From assembly GCF_900460315.1 (NCBI RefSeq), contig NZ_UHIO01000001.1, positions 124,001 to 188,000 on the forward strand: a stretch of DNA of 64,000 bases, read 5' to 3'. This DNA comes from Veillonella criceti (lineage in GTDB: Bacteria > Bacillota > Negativicutes > Veillonellales > Veillonellaceae). Of this stretch, positions 28,221 through 37,077 are shown piece after piece. The notes under the pieces were generated by a model that was not told where the DNA came from, did no database searches, and was given only the letters and a program-made list of their open reading frames with translations. Position 1 is the first letter of the stretch. Each line of letters starts with the position of its first letter. The translations under genes were made by a program, and so were the position numbers.

Positions 28221-28558
28221 ACAACAATCCTTTCTATAATTTGTAAGAGTTTCTTTTTCTTTAGTATAACATATGGATGGCTGAGTTTTTCATGAGGGTG
28301 GTGAAAAATGGTAAAAGGGGGGCTAAGTGGGGCGTGGTTATTGATCACTAGGTTGTCAGAGGAGATTATAACGAACATACGGTTTTTAAAAAGAAACAAA
28401 AAAACGTTTAAAATGGATGAAAAAATGAATTTAAAAATTTTTTCTGCATTTTTTATTAAATTTCGCATATTTTATTGTTATTAAGTGGGGGAATGTGGTA
28501 GAATTTACCATATAGTGGTAAATAAGATAGGGAACGTGTAAAAGGAGGTGAGACAATG
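28221..28558. other. Divergent intergenic region, ThrE-type gene to mraZ
   Basis: 338 bases without a gene. On the minus strand a TATACT (about 28269-28264) could be the -10 of the exporter gene, with a poor -35. The middle is AT-rich (28380-28470). The right end holds the mraZ promoter and repeated AGTGG-type boxes listed separately. Confidence 0.6.
28475..28518 (+). promoter_or_regulatory. mraZ promoter with repeated candidate MraZ boxes
   Basis: TTGTTA (28475-28480), 18-base spacer and TAGAAT (28499-28504). Three direct TGG-containing repeats, AGTGG (28484), TGTGG (28494) and AGTGG (28514), are spaced 10 and 20 bases, on one face of the helix, overlapping the promoter. MraZ is known to bind short direct repeats with about 10-base spacing before its own operon, so these are candidate autoregulatory sites (inference). 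Confidence 0.5.
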
Positions 28559-28990
28559 ATGTTCATGGGTGAGTATTCACATACGATTGATACAAAGGGA
28601 CGCTTGATTATCCCTGCAAAATTGCGTGAGCAATTAGGTGATTCATGTATTATGACCAAGAGCCTCGATAATTGTCTCGCTATTTATACGTATGAAGTCT
28701 TTGAAGCCAAAGCTACTCAATTAGCGGCCCAATCTAATGGTAAAGCCAGTGTACGTGGGTTAAAACGGTCTATTTTTGCGAATGCTAATGAATTAGAATT
28801 TGACAAACAAGGACGTATTTTAGTACCTGCTACTTTACGAAATTATGCATTTTTGAAAAAAGAAGCCGTAGTTATCGGTGCTGGTGATCATGTAGAAATT
28901 TGGAGCCGTGAACACTGGGACGCTTATTCAGCCGATATGGATGCGAATATGGAAGCTTTAACGGAAAATATGGAAGGCTTAATTTTCTAG
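28559..28990 (+). CDS. mraZ: Transcriptional regulator MraZ
   Basis: MraZ is an AbrB-like DNA-binding protein encoded at the head of division and cell wall clusters, and it represses its own operon in studied bacteria. The 143-residue protein has two copies of the fold, each with the DxxGR signature: DTKGRLIIPAKLR near the N terminus and DKQGRILVPATLR in the middle. ATG 28559 gives the family start MFMGEY and lies seven bases after AAAGGAGGTGA; the ATG at 28556 is three bases upstream. First gene of the cluster. Confidence 0.95.
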   Translation: MFMGEYSHTIDTKGRLIIPAKLREQLGDSCIMTKSLDNCLAIYTYEVFEAKATQLAAQSNGKASVRGLKRSIFANANELEFDKQGRILVPATLRNYAFLKKEAVVIGAGDHVEIWSREHWDAYSADMDANMEALTENMEGLIF

Positions 28991-29090
28991 TTTTGTGTTC
29001 ATGTTTTAGCGTGTATAAGCAGTAATTAATTATTTTGTAGTTAATGTAGTCAGCAGTAAGCTGTATATTAGAATTGTGAAGGGAGGCCCT

Positions 29091-30023
29091 ATGGAATTTC
29101 ATCATGTGAGCGTGTTGCTTGATGAAACTGTCAATGCGGTTATCACTGACCCTCATGGGGTCTACGTGGATTGTACGCTTGGTGGTGCTGGTCATGCACA
29201 CGCATTAGGTGAGAAGCTAGCTGAGGATGGTTTACTTATTGGACTCGATCAAGATGAAGTAGCATTAGCTACGGCAACGAAACGATTACAAGATTTATCC
29301 TGTCAAGTTATGACAATTCCTACCAACTTTCGCTATTTAAAACGGGCCCTTACGGAACGAGGGATAACGGCTGTTGATGGTTTTATTTTTGATTTAGGTG
29401 TGTCTAGTTATCAATTAGATACGGCAGAACGTGGTTTTTCTTATATGCAAGATGGACCGCTTGATATGCGTATGGATCAACAAGGTGAGTTAACGGCAGC
29501 TACCGTAGTCAATACGTATAGTGAAGAGGCATTACACCAAATTATTCGTGATTATGGTGAAGAACGGTGGGCTAAGCGAATTGCACAATTTATAGTAGCC
29601 GCTCGTAGTGAGAATCCTATTAAAACAACGAGTGAGTTAACGACTATTATTAAACAAGCTATTCCGGCAGGAGCTCGTCGTGAAGGGCCTCATCCGGCTA
29701 AGCGGACGTTTCAAGCCATTCGTATAGAAGTAAATCAGGAGTTAGCTATTTTGCAAGAGAGTTTTAAAGATGCTGTTGATTTATTAAAATCCGGTGGACG
29801 TATAGGTGTCATTACCTTCCATTCATTGGAAGATCGCATTACGAAACAGACATTTAAAGAGTTAAGTACAGGTTGTATTTGTCCACCAGAATTGCCAGTG
29901 TGTGTGTGTCATCATACGGCTAGTGTCAAGGCTAAGAATAAAGCGATAGAGCCTAGTGTAGAAGAAGTCGAAGCCAATCCGAGGTCACGCAGTGCTAAAT
30001 TGCGCGTGGCTCAAAAGGTATAG
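29091..30023 (+). CDS. rsmH: 16S rRNA (cytosine-1402-N4)-methyltransferase
   Basis: RsmH (MraW) methylates C1402 in the decoding centre of 16S rRNA. The 310-residue protein shows the opening FHHVSVLLDE, the SAM-binding motif VDCTLGGAGHA, FDLGVSSYQLD, RGFSYMQDGPLDMRM, and VITFHSLEDR. ATG 29091 follows GGGAGG closely and gives the family N terminus; the upstream GTG at 29076 is unlikely. Located between mraZ and ftsL as in most bacteria. Confidence 0.97.
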   Translation: MEFHHVSVLLDETVNAVITDPHGVYVDCTLGGAGHAHALGEKLAEDGLLIGLDQDEVALATATKRLQDLSCQVMTIPTNFRYLKRALTERGITAVDGFIFDLGVSSYQLDTAERGFSYMQDGPLDMRMDQQGELTAATVVNTYSEEALHQIIRDYGEERWAKRIAQFIVAARSENPIKTTSELTTIIKQAIPAGARREGPHPAKRTFQAIRIEVNQELAILQESFKDAVDLLKSGGRIGVITFHSLEDRITKQTFKELSTGCICPPELPVCVCHHTASVKAKNKAIEPSVEEVEANPRSRSAKLRVAQKV

Positions 30024-30045
30024 ATAGATTGTGGGGGTTGATTGT

Positions 30046-30462
30046 ATGTTAGCGAGAAAGACCGTTGGTGTGAGAGTGGTAGAACCAACAGCGAGACCCT
30101 ATATACCAACGCAAGGGCGTAGAGCGAAGCGAGTTGGTGTATTTAGTAATGTATCGCCAGAAATGAAGCAAATTTTGCTATTGGTTGGTTTGCTTTGTGC
30201 TGTTGCTTTTTGTTTAGTGAGTGCTCAATCTGTGAAAGCAGGGGTGGGTTATCAACTAGTAGATATGCAAAGAGAAGTGGTTCAACTTTCGAGAGATAAT
30301 GATGAATTGAATTTAGAAGTGGCTGAATTAAAATCGCCGACTCGAATTCAACAAATTGCGCAAGATAAATTGGGAATGGTTTTGCCCGATGCTTTTGTGT
30401 ACAATAGCAAAGGTACTACTGTAGAACGCGATGTGAAGGTAACAGAACACATCATGGATTAA
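30046..30462 (+). CDS. ftsL: Cell division protein FtsL-like
   Basis: FtsL is a bitopic divisome protein that works with FtsQ/DivIB and DivIC. The 138-residue protein has a basic cytoplasmic tail, one membrane helix at about residues 44-64 (ILLLVGLLCAVAFCLVS), then a heptad-rich coiled coil (VDMQREVVQLSRDNDELNLEVAEL) and the ending KLGMVLPD typical of FtsL. Sequence identity is low in this family, so the call rests on topology and position after rsmH. Start 30046 (ATG) is preferred to the GTG at 30031. The gene for the FtsI/PBP2 transpeptidase, usually next, is absent. Confidence 0.85.
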   Translation: MLARKTVGVRVVEPTARPYIPTQGRRAKRVGVFSNVSPEMKQILLLVGLLCAVAFCLVSAQSVKAGVGYQLVDMQREVVQLSRDNDELNLEVAELKSPTRIQQIAQDKLGMVLPDAFVYNSKGTTVERDVKVTEHIMD

Positions 30463-30495
30463 CTACGGTATGAGGCAGCTCCGTAGGTGAGCTGC
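30463..30495 (+). promoter_or_regulatory. Overlapping alternative hairpins between ftsL and murE
   Basis: CTACGG (30463-30468) pairs with CCGTAG (30481-30486), while GCAGCTC (30475-30481) pairs with GAGCTGC (30489-30495), followed by TTTCCTT. The two stems share bases and cannot form together, an attenuator-like arrangement. The T tract is poor. Confidence 0.4.
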
Positions 30496-30523
30496 TTTCC
30501 TTGTTTGAAGTGGAGGTATTAAC

Positions 30524-32008
30524 GTGAAAACAGTACAAGATATTATACAGGTGATTAAAGGGGTAACTGTTACGGGCCCTGCTGATGTGGCTGTTTCACA
30601 TATAACAGCAGATTCGCGTGAGGTAAAAGCAGGTAGTTTATTTATTTGTTTGACCGGTGCGCATGTGAATGGCCATGACTATATAGAAAAGGCAATTGCT
30701 GGTGGCGCGGTAGCAGTATTAGTATCACAACCTGTGACTGTACCTGCTGGTATTGCTGTTTTAACAGTAGCAGATACGCGTGTAGCTATGCAGCAATGCG
30801 TACCATTTTTTTATGATTATCCTGGTTGTAAAATGCGTATGATTGGTGTAACGGGGACAAATGGTAAAACGACAACGACCCATATTATTGGTCATATTTT
30901 GCGCGCCCAAGGTCATAAGGTAGGCATTATTGGCACTGTGCATGTTATGATTGGGGATAAAACCTATCCCATTCATAATACGACCCCAGATGTGGTAGAT
31001 TTACAGCATATTTTGGCTAACATGGTAGCCGAAGGCGTTACTCATTGCATTATGGAAGTATCCTCGCATGCATTAGCCTTAGGACGCGTGGCCGGTGTTG
31101 AATATGATACAGCCGTATTTACTAATTTAACCCAAGATCATTTAGATTTTCATAAGACCTTTGAAAATTATTTAGCGGCTAAATGCAAACTGTTTGAACA
31201 AGTGAGTGCCCCTAATCAACATAAAAGTAACAAGGGCGCCGTTATTAACATTGATGACCCTTATGGACATCGTGTAGAAGCTAATAATTCAGCCCCTTTA
31301 ATTACTTATGGGACTAAGGGTGTTGGTACGCTTGAAGGAGAAAATTTAACAATTACTTCTAAAACGTCAGCCTATGATGTAGTTTATAAAGGTAACACAT
31401 ATCCGATTCATATGCGTATTACTGGATTGTTTAATGTGTATAATACATTAGCTGCTATTGGTGCTTGTTTATTTGAAGGCGTTTCAATGGAAGCGATTAT
31501 TAAAGCATTAAGTGATTTTACAGCGGTGCCAGGACGTTTTGAACTCATTGAAGAAGGTCAACCATTTGCTGTAGTTGTGGATTACGCACATACACCTGAT
31601 GGATTAGAAAATATTTTAGAAACAGCTCAAAAAATTGTGGAGAATAAAATTTTAGTTGTATTTGGTTGTGGCGGTGACCGTGATGCGACTAAACGTCCTA
31701 TTATGGGCCGCATCGCTGCTCAGTATGGTGACAAAATATTTGTTACGTCTGATAATCCACGGACAGAGGATCCAAATCAAATTGTAGCGCAAGTCGCTGA
31801 AGGTGTGAAAGAAGGCTTACGAACTAATTCAAGTTATGAAGTGATTGTTGATCGTCGTACCGCTATTCATGCAGCAATTCAACAGGCGGCACCTGGTGAT
31901 GTAGTGATTATTGCAGGCAAGGGCCATGAAGATTATCAGATTTTAAAAGATAAAACAATTCATTTTGATGATAGAGAAGTAGCGCGTGAAGCGTTGAAGG
32001 AGAGATAA
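30524..32008 (+). CDS. murE: UDP-MurNAc-tripeptide synthetase, meso-diaminopimelate adding
   Basis: MurE adds the third residue to UDP-MurNAc-L-Ala-D-Glu. The 494-residue Mur ligase has GVTGTNGKTTTTH, the carbamylated-Lys region and the C-terminal substrate motif DNPR (in TSDNPRTEDP). DNPR marks enzymes using meso-diaminopimelate, so the wall should be of the diaminopimelate type. The start is GTG, preceded by GGAGG. murF follows after two bases. Confidence 0.97.
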   Translation: MKTVQDIIQVIKGVTVTGPADVAVSHITADSREVKAGSLFICLTGAHVNGHDYIEKAIAGGAVAVLVSQPVTVPAGIAVLTVADTRVAMQQCVPFFYDYPGCKMRMIGVTGTNGKTTTTHIIGHILRAQGHKVGIIGTVHVMIGDKTYPIHNTTPDVVDLQHILANMVAEGVTHCIMEVSSHALALGRVAGVEYDTAVFTNLTQDHLDFHKTFENYLAAKCKLFEQVSAPNQHKSNKGAVINIDDPYGHRVEANNSAPLITYGTKGVGTLEGENLTITSKTSAYDVVYKGNTYPIHMRITGLFNVYNTLAAIGACLFEGVSMEAIIKALSDFTAVPGRFELIEEGQPFAVVVDYAHTPDGLENILETAQKIVENKILVVFGCGGDRDATKRPIMGRIAAQYGDKIFVTSDNPRTEDPNQIVAQVAEGVKEGLRTNSSYEVIVDRRTAIHAAIQQAAPGDVVIIAGKGHEDYQILKDKTIHFDDREVAREALKER

Positions 32009-32010
32009 GT

Positions 32011-33387
32011 ATGGCACAATTTACGCTCCAGGAGGTGTTAACTGTTACAGGTGGTACCTATGCTGGTGAATCTACGAAACAAGTAGTGTTTACAAATGTA
32101 TCGACCGATACGCGCACTATTGAAGAAGGCTCGTTATTTGTAGCCTTAACGGGGGATACCTTTGATGGTCATGATTTCTTATCACAGGCCATGTCAAAAG
32201 GAGCGTTAGGTGCTTTAGTCAGTAAGGGACGGGCTGAAGCAGGGCTGATTTGTATTGAAGTAGAGTCTCCTTTGTTGGCGTATCAACAATTAGCTAACTA
32301 TCATCGTCGTCGTTTTGATATTCCTGTAGTAGCTGTAACAGGCTCATCGGGTAAGACAACAACCAAAGAGATGATTGGCGCTGTATTGAGTGCTAAGTTT
32401 AATGTGTTGAAAACAGAAAAGAATTTTAATAATGAAATCGGTTTGCCTAAAACATTGTTACAATTAACTGAAAATCATGAAGCTTGTGTAGTAGAAATGG
32501 GCATGCGTGGTCTTGGACAAATTGATGAATTAGCACGTATTGCTGAACCGACAGTAGGTGTGATTACTAATGTAGGGAATAGCCATATTGAATTATTAGG
32601 TTCGCGTGAAAATATTGGCAAAGCTAAAAGCGAATTAATACGCCATATTCCACCAGAAGGAACGGCTATTTTAAATGAAGATGATGATTTAGTGCGTCCA
32701 ATGGCGAGTTTAACGGAAGGGAAAACCATTTTTTATGGCATTAAAGAAAATGTCACTGTATCGGGTTTTCAATTGCGGTATAAAAAGGATGGTATAAAAT
32801 TTACTTGTCGTTGTTTTGATGAAGTATTTGATATATTTTTGCCTATGATTGGTGACCATAATGTATACGATGCCTTAGCAGCTATTGCTGTAGGACGTGC
32901 TTTAGGAGTACCATCACAGAAAATTGCAAAAGCCTTAGGGAATTTTAAAGGTATTCCTATGCGCCAAGAAATTGTTTCTTTTGGCGATATGGTAGTGCTT
33001 AATGATGCATATAATGCTAATCCTGCCTCTATGGCTGAATCCATTAAAGCGTTGGGACAACTTGATGGGAAACGTAAAATTGCTATGCTAGGTGATATGT
33101 TGGAATTAGGGGCTTATTCAGAAGCTAATCATCGTGAAATTGGTCGTTTGTTGGTCGATGAAGGGTATGATCAAGTATATACTTTTGGTGAAGCCGCCAA
33201 ATATATTGCACGTGAAGCAAAAGCATCAGGTATTCGCGTAGCAAAGATTTGTGATAGCCATTTAGACATAGTCAATGCATATTGGGACGAACGTGCAAAA
33301 GGTGATGTGATTTTAGTTAAAGGGTCACGAGGCTTACGCATGGAGCGTGTTGTTACTGAATTAACAGACAGAGAGTCTTTGAAATAA
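32011..33387 (+). CDS. murF: UDP-MurNAc-tripeptide D-Ala-D-Ala ligase
   Basis: MurF adds D-Ala-D-Ala to complete UDP-MurNAc-pentapeptide. The 458-residue protein shows the Mur ligase ATP motif VTGSSGKTTTKEM, the segment NFNNEIGLPKTLL, MGMRGLGQIDEL, and NDAYNANPASM near the C-terminal domain. It is separated by two bases from murE and shares its transcript. A terminator-like structure follows within the 193-base gap before mraY. Confidence 0.97.
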   Translation: MAQFTLQEVLTVTGGTYAGESTKQVVFTNVSTDTRTIEEGSLFVALTGDTFDGHDFLSQAMSKGALGALVSKGRAEAGLICIEVESPLLAYQQLANYHRRRFDIPVVAVTGSSGKTTTKEMIGAVLSAKFNVLKTEKNFNNEIGLPKTLLQLTENHEACVVEMGMRGLGQIDELARIAEPTVGVITNVGNSHIELLGSRENIGKAKSELIRHIPPEGTAILNEDDDLVRPMASLTEGKTIFYGIKENVTVSGFQLRYKKDGIKFTCRCFDEVFDIFLPMIGDHNVYDALAAIAVGRALGVPSQKIAKALGNFKGIPMRQEIVSFGDMVVLNDAYNANPASMAESIKALGQLDGKRKIAMLGDMLELGAYSEANHREIGRLLVDEGYDQVYTFGEAAKYIAREAKASGIRVAKICDSHLDIVNAYWDERAKGDVILVKGSRGLRMERVVTELTDRESLK

Positions 33388-33431
33388 GGACGATTGTTTA
33401 TAAATTAAAAATTTTGATTAATATTTTTCAA

Positions 33432-33496
33432 AAAGGTCGAAATCTATTTGCATTACAGCCATAGATGTACTACCATAGATAGCGGCCTTTCTTTTT
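33432..33496 (+). terminator. Terminator or attenuator between murF and mraY
   Basis: AAAGGTC (33432-33438) pairs with GGCCTTT (33484-33490), with one G-U, then CTTTTT. Inside the loop, ATCTAT (33442-33447) can pair with either of two ATAGAT copies (33461-33466, 33475-33480), so two folds compete. Confidence 0.55.
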
Positions 33497-33504
33497 AAGA
33501 GTCC

Positions 33505-33552
33505 TTGAGACTTTGGGGCTAGGTTAGTTACAAAGCTTCCCATGGGAGGCTT
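33505..33552 (+). promoter_or_regulatory. Possible mraY promoter and adjoining 20-base palindrome
   Basis: TTGAGA (33505-33510), 17-base spacer and TTACAA (33528-33533) form a weak promoter. It is followed at once by AAGCTTCCCATGGGAGGCTT (33533-33552), an almost perfect inverted repeat (one G-U) able to form a hairpin or bind a dimeric regulator. Confidence 0.4.
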
Positions 33553-33580
33553 ATACTTGATTTAAGGAGCGATTGTTCGA

Positions 33581-34543
33581 ATGACCATGCAATTATTATT
33601 TGCGTTTATTACATCTTTAGTAATAACGTTAGTATTAGGAAAAATAGGAATCCCTTTATTACGTCGCTTACATGCGCAGCAGAGTATTCGTGAAGATGGG
33701 CCACAGGCGCACTTAGCAAAAGCAGGTACACCAACTATGGGCGGTCTTTTTATGTTAGCGGCTATGGTGATTAGTGTATTGATCTTTTCACCATTTCATA
33801 TGGCCACATGGGTACTGTTATTTTTAACATTAGGGCATGGTTTATTAGGCTTTTTAGATGATTTCATTAAGTCGGTTAAAAAAAGAAATTTAGGATTAAC
33901 AGCCAAACAGAAGTTTTTGGGACAAATTATTATGTCTGCTATTTTTTGTTATATTGCGACTGAGATTTTAGTAGTTCCCACTACTGTGTGGATACCATTA
34001 ACAGATATTACAGTTGATTTAGGTTGGTTTTATTATGTATTGGTATTTATAATTATTGTAGGGACTACGAATGCAGTTAATTTGACAGATGGTCTTGATG
34101 GATTGGCAGCAGGCACATCAGCAGCTGCGGCTATTGCTTATACTGTTATTGGTATGCTAGCCTTTCAAAATAGCGTGGCTTTCTTTGGTATTGTTTTATG
34201 TGGCGCTGTTCTAGGCTTTTTATATTTTAATGCGAATCCGGCTAAAGTATTTATGGGTGATACAGGCTCTTTAGCATTAGGTGGCGCCTTTGCAGGTATG
34301 GCTATTTTAACCAAAACTGAATTATTGCTTATTATTATTGGTGGTATTTTTGTTATGGAAGCGATGTCTGTTATTATCCAAGTGGCGTCTTTTAAAACAC
34401 GTGGTGTTCGTGTATTTAAAATGAGTCCTATTCACCATCATTTTGAATTATCTGGCTGGAGTGAGCAAAAAGTTGTATCGCGCTTTTGGCTGGGCAGTTG
34501 TGTCTTTGCAGTTATTGGTTTATTAATGTATACATTACGATAG
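33581..34543 (+). CDS. mraY: Phospho-MurNAc-pentapeptide translocase
   Basis: MraY is the membrane enzyme that makes lipid I from UDP-MurNAc-pentapeptide and undecaprenyl phosphate. The 320-residue protein has about ten membrane helices, the acidic motif LLGFLDDFIKS, the NLTDGLDGLA motif, FMGDTGSLALGG and the His motif SPIHHHFE. AAGGAG precedes the ATG at 33581; the ATG at 33587 would be farther away. It is 12 bases from murD. Confidence 0.97.
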   Translation: MTMQLLFAFITSLVITLVLGKIGIPLLRRLHAQQSIREDGPQAHLAKAGTPTMGGLFMLAAMVISVLIFSPFHMATWVLLFLTLGHGLLGFLDDFIKSVKKRNLGLTAKQKFLGQIIMSAIFCYIATEILVVPTTVWIPLTDITVDLGWFYYVLVFIIIVGTTNAVNLTDGLDGLAAGTSAAAAIAYTVIGMLAFQNSVAFFGIVLCGAVLGFLYFNANPAKVFMGDTGSLALGGAFAGMAILTKTELLLIIIGGIFVMEAMSVIIQVASFKTRGVRVFKMSPIHHHFELSGWSEQKVVSRFWLGSCVFAVIGLLMYTLR

Positions 34544-34555
34544 GTAGGCGTTATT

Positions 34556-35953
34556 ATGGAGTACAAGGGAAAACGAATTTTAGTACTGGGAGCAGGGCGT
34601 AGTGGTATTGGCGCTGCCCATGTACTCGGCCTATTAGGGGCTCAAGTAGTGTTAAACGATTATAAAGCGGTAACGTTGACCACCGCTGAAGAGGCATTAT
34701 TAGCTCAAGGGGATGTAACAATCATTACAGGTCGTCAAGATGTGGATTTATTAGAGGACATAGACCGCATTGTGGTGTCGCCTGGTATAGCCTTAACAAT
34801 TCCTATTTTAGTGGAAGCTAAACAACGTGGTTTAGATATTGTTGGTGAAGTAGAAGTAGCGTATGATATTTCTAAAGCGCCTATTTTAGGAGTAACGGGA
34901 ACTAATGGGAAAACAACAACTACCACATTATTAGCTGAGGTCATGGAACAGACAGGTAAGCCCATAAAGGTGGGAGGGAATATTGGTACTTCTTTAAGTG
35001 AAGCTGCGTATGATATAACAGCTGATGGTTATTTAGTGGCAGAAGTATCAAGTTATCAATTAGAAACGGTAAAAACCTTTAAACCACTAGGAGCTATGGT
35101 TTTAAATATTACACCTGATCATTTGCAACGGCATAAAACTATGGAAGCCTATCAAGCGGCCAAAGAAAATATTTTTGTCAATCAAACGGCCAGTGATCGA
35201 ATTGTTCTTAATTTAGATGATCCGTTAGTTGCCACAATGAAAGAGCGGGCACCGGGGAAAGTACTTTGCATCAGTCAGAACCATAGTGTGATTGATGGAG
35301 CGTATTTTAAAGATAATAAGTGTTGGGTTGTACGACAAGGCGTGGCTGAAGTGGTTATTGGTACTGATGAAATTCAGTTGCCAGGTCGTCATAATATTGA
35401 AAATATATTGGCTGTGATTGCGTTAGCCTATGACTTAGGTGTTTCAGCTTTACAATTGCACCATGTGATTGCTCAATTCAAAGGCGTAGCGCATCGGCTA
35501 GAGCCAGTAGCCACTATTGATGGTGCAAAATATTTTAATGACTCGAAGGCAACGAATACAGATTCAGCTGTTAAGGCTTTGGAAGCCTTTTCAGAGCCTA
35601 TTATTCTATTAGCTGGCGGTCATGATAAAATGACTGATTTAACCGAGTTTATGACGCTAGTAAAGAAACAAGTAAAGGATTTAATTCTCATGGGTGAAGC
35701 GGCGCAACGTTTTGAAGAAGCGGCTCATCAGGCCGGTGTAGCTAATGTGTATAGGGTGCGTTCTATGGCTGAAGCTGTTGCAAAAGCGCATGAATTAGCT
35801 GAATTAGGCGATGTAGTTTTATTATCACCAGCTTGCTCCAGTTTTGACTGGTATCACTGTTTTGAAGAACGAGGCGATGACTTTAAGAATGAAGTACACG
35901 CTTTACAAATGTTAGTGGCATCTAAAGCAGAGAAGAAAGGATCGTTGTTATGA
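34556..35953 (+). CDS. murD: UDP-MurNAc-L-alanine:D-glutamate ligase
   Basis: MurD adds D-Glu to UDP-MurNAc-L-Ala. The 465-residue protein has an N-terminal Rossmann-like domain (ILVLGAGRSGIGAAH), the ATP motif VTGTNGKTTTTT, the loop NITPDHLQRH, and the C-terminal FNDSKATNTDS and LLSPACSSFDW. TAGGTAGG precedes the ATG. The stop overlaps the murG start by four bases, leaving no room for the usual ftsW between them. Confidence 0.97.
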   Translation: MEYKGKRILVLGAGRSGIGAAHVLGLLGAQVVLNDYKAVTLTTAEEALLAQGDVTIITGRQDVDLLEDIDRIVVSPGIALTIPILVEAKQRGLDIVGEVEVAYDISKAPILGVTGTNGKTTTTTLLAEVMEQTGKPIKVGGNIGTSLSEAAYDITADGYLVAEVSSYQLETVKTFKPLGAMVLNITPDHLQRHKTMEAYQAAKENIFVNQTASDRIVLNLDDPLVATMKERAPGKVLCISQNHSVIDGAYFKDNKCWVVRQGVAEVVIGTDEIQLPGRHNIENILAVIALAYDLGVSALQLHHVIAQFKGVAHRLEPVATIDGAKYFNDSKATNTDSAVKALEAFSEPIILLAGGHDKMTDLTEFMTLVKKQVKDLILMGEAAQRFEEAAHQAGVANVYRVRSMAEAVAKAHELAELGDVVLLSPACSSFDWYHCFEERGDDFKNEVHALQMLVASKAEKKGSLL

Positions 35954-37056
35954 AGCGTATCATTATTTCTGGTGGTGGCACAGGTGGCCATATTTACCCC
36001 GCCATTACTATTTATAAAGAGATTGCTGCCATGACTGACGCTGAGTTTCTTTATATTGGTACAGAGAAAGGCTTAGAAGCTACCTTAGTGCCTAAAGAGG
36101 GGATTCCTTTTAAAACGTTACCTGTTGAAGGGTTGAACCGCAATCTATCTGTTCGTGCCTTGGTTACTTTGGGTAAGACATTAGGTTCATTAGTTAAAGC
36201 GAATCGTATCATTTCTGAATTTAAACCTGACATAGTTATTGGGACAGGTGGTTATGTCTGTGGACCTATTTTATTAGCAGCAGCGCTGCGTCATGTTCCG
36301 ACTTTGATTCAAGAACAAAATACAATTGGCGGTATTACTAACAAAATTTTAAGTCGTTTTGTCGATGTGGTAGCTGTTGGTTTTGAAGAGGCACAAAAAG
36401 CTTTTGTCAAAGCCAAACGGATTGTGTATACAGGAAATCCTGTTCGTCCAGAAGTATTAGTTGATACTCGAGAAGAAGGCCGTTCATTTTTTAATTTACA
36501 AAATGATGAATTTGCTGTTTTGATTGCTGGCGGTTCTCGTGGTGCTCGTAGTATTAATACGGCGATGATTGAGGTTCATAAACATTTCAAAGATAAAAAA
36601 GGGATTAAATTGATTCATGTAACAGGTACTGGTGAGTATGAGCGGGTATTAGACGCTTTAGGTATTAAGGATGGCCAGGCTTATAGTGAAACGTCCGTAA
36701 TTTTGCCGTATTTGCATGAAATGCCGAAGGCTTTGGCGGCGGCTGATTTAGCTGTTTTCCGCGCTGGTGCTGTTGGCTTAGCTGAATTGACGGTGCGCGG
36801 AATCCCTTCTATATTAATACCGTACCCTTATGCGGCAGAAGATCATCAAACTTATAATGCTCGGGCGCTAGTCAGTGCTGGGGCAGCTCGCATGATTGTA
36901 GATAAGATGCTACAAGGGAATGATTTAATTGGGGAAATTGAATATTTTATGCAAAATCCAGCGGAACGAGCCCGCATGTCGGTAGCAGCTAAAGCATTAG
37001 GTAAGCCACAAGCGGCGCATGACATAGCTCAATTAGCCCTAGACATTGCAAAATAA
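35950..37056 (+). CDS. murG: Lipid II-forming GlcNAc transferase
   Basis: MurG transfers GlcNAc from UDP-GlcNAc to lipid I at the inner face of the membrane, giving lipid II. The 368-residue GT-B glycosyltransferase shows the G loops SGGGTGGHIYPA and GTGGYVCGP, then AGGSRGARSIN, and the UDP-GlcNAc site with RAGAVGLAEL and IPYPYAAEDHQ. The ATG overlaps the murD stop. murC follows after 21 bases; murB is not present. Confidence 0.97.
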   Translation: MKRIIISGGGTGGHIYPAITIYKEIAAMTDAEFLYIGTEKGLEATLVPKEGIPFKTLPVEGLNRNLSVRALVTLGKTLGSLVKANRIISEFKPDIVIGTGGYVCGPILLAAALRHVPTLIQEQNTIGGITNKILSRFVDVVAVGFEEAQKAFVKAKRIVYTGNPVRPEVLVDTREEGRSFFNLQNDEFAVLIAGGSRGARSINTAMIEVHKHFKDKKGIKLIHVTGTGEYERVLDALGIKDGQAYSETSVILPYLHEMPKALAAADLAVFRAGAVGLAELTVRGIPSILIPYPYAAEDHQTYNARALVSAGAARMIVDKMLQGNDLIGEIEYFMQNPAERARMSVAAKALGKPQAAHDIAQLALDIAK

Positions 37057-37077
37057 ATTATAAGGAGCGATTACACT

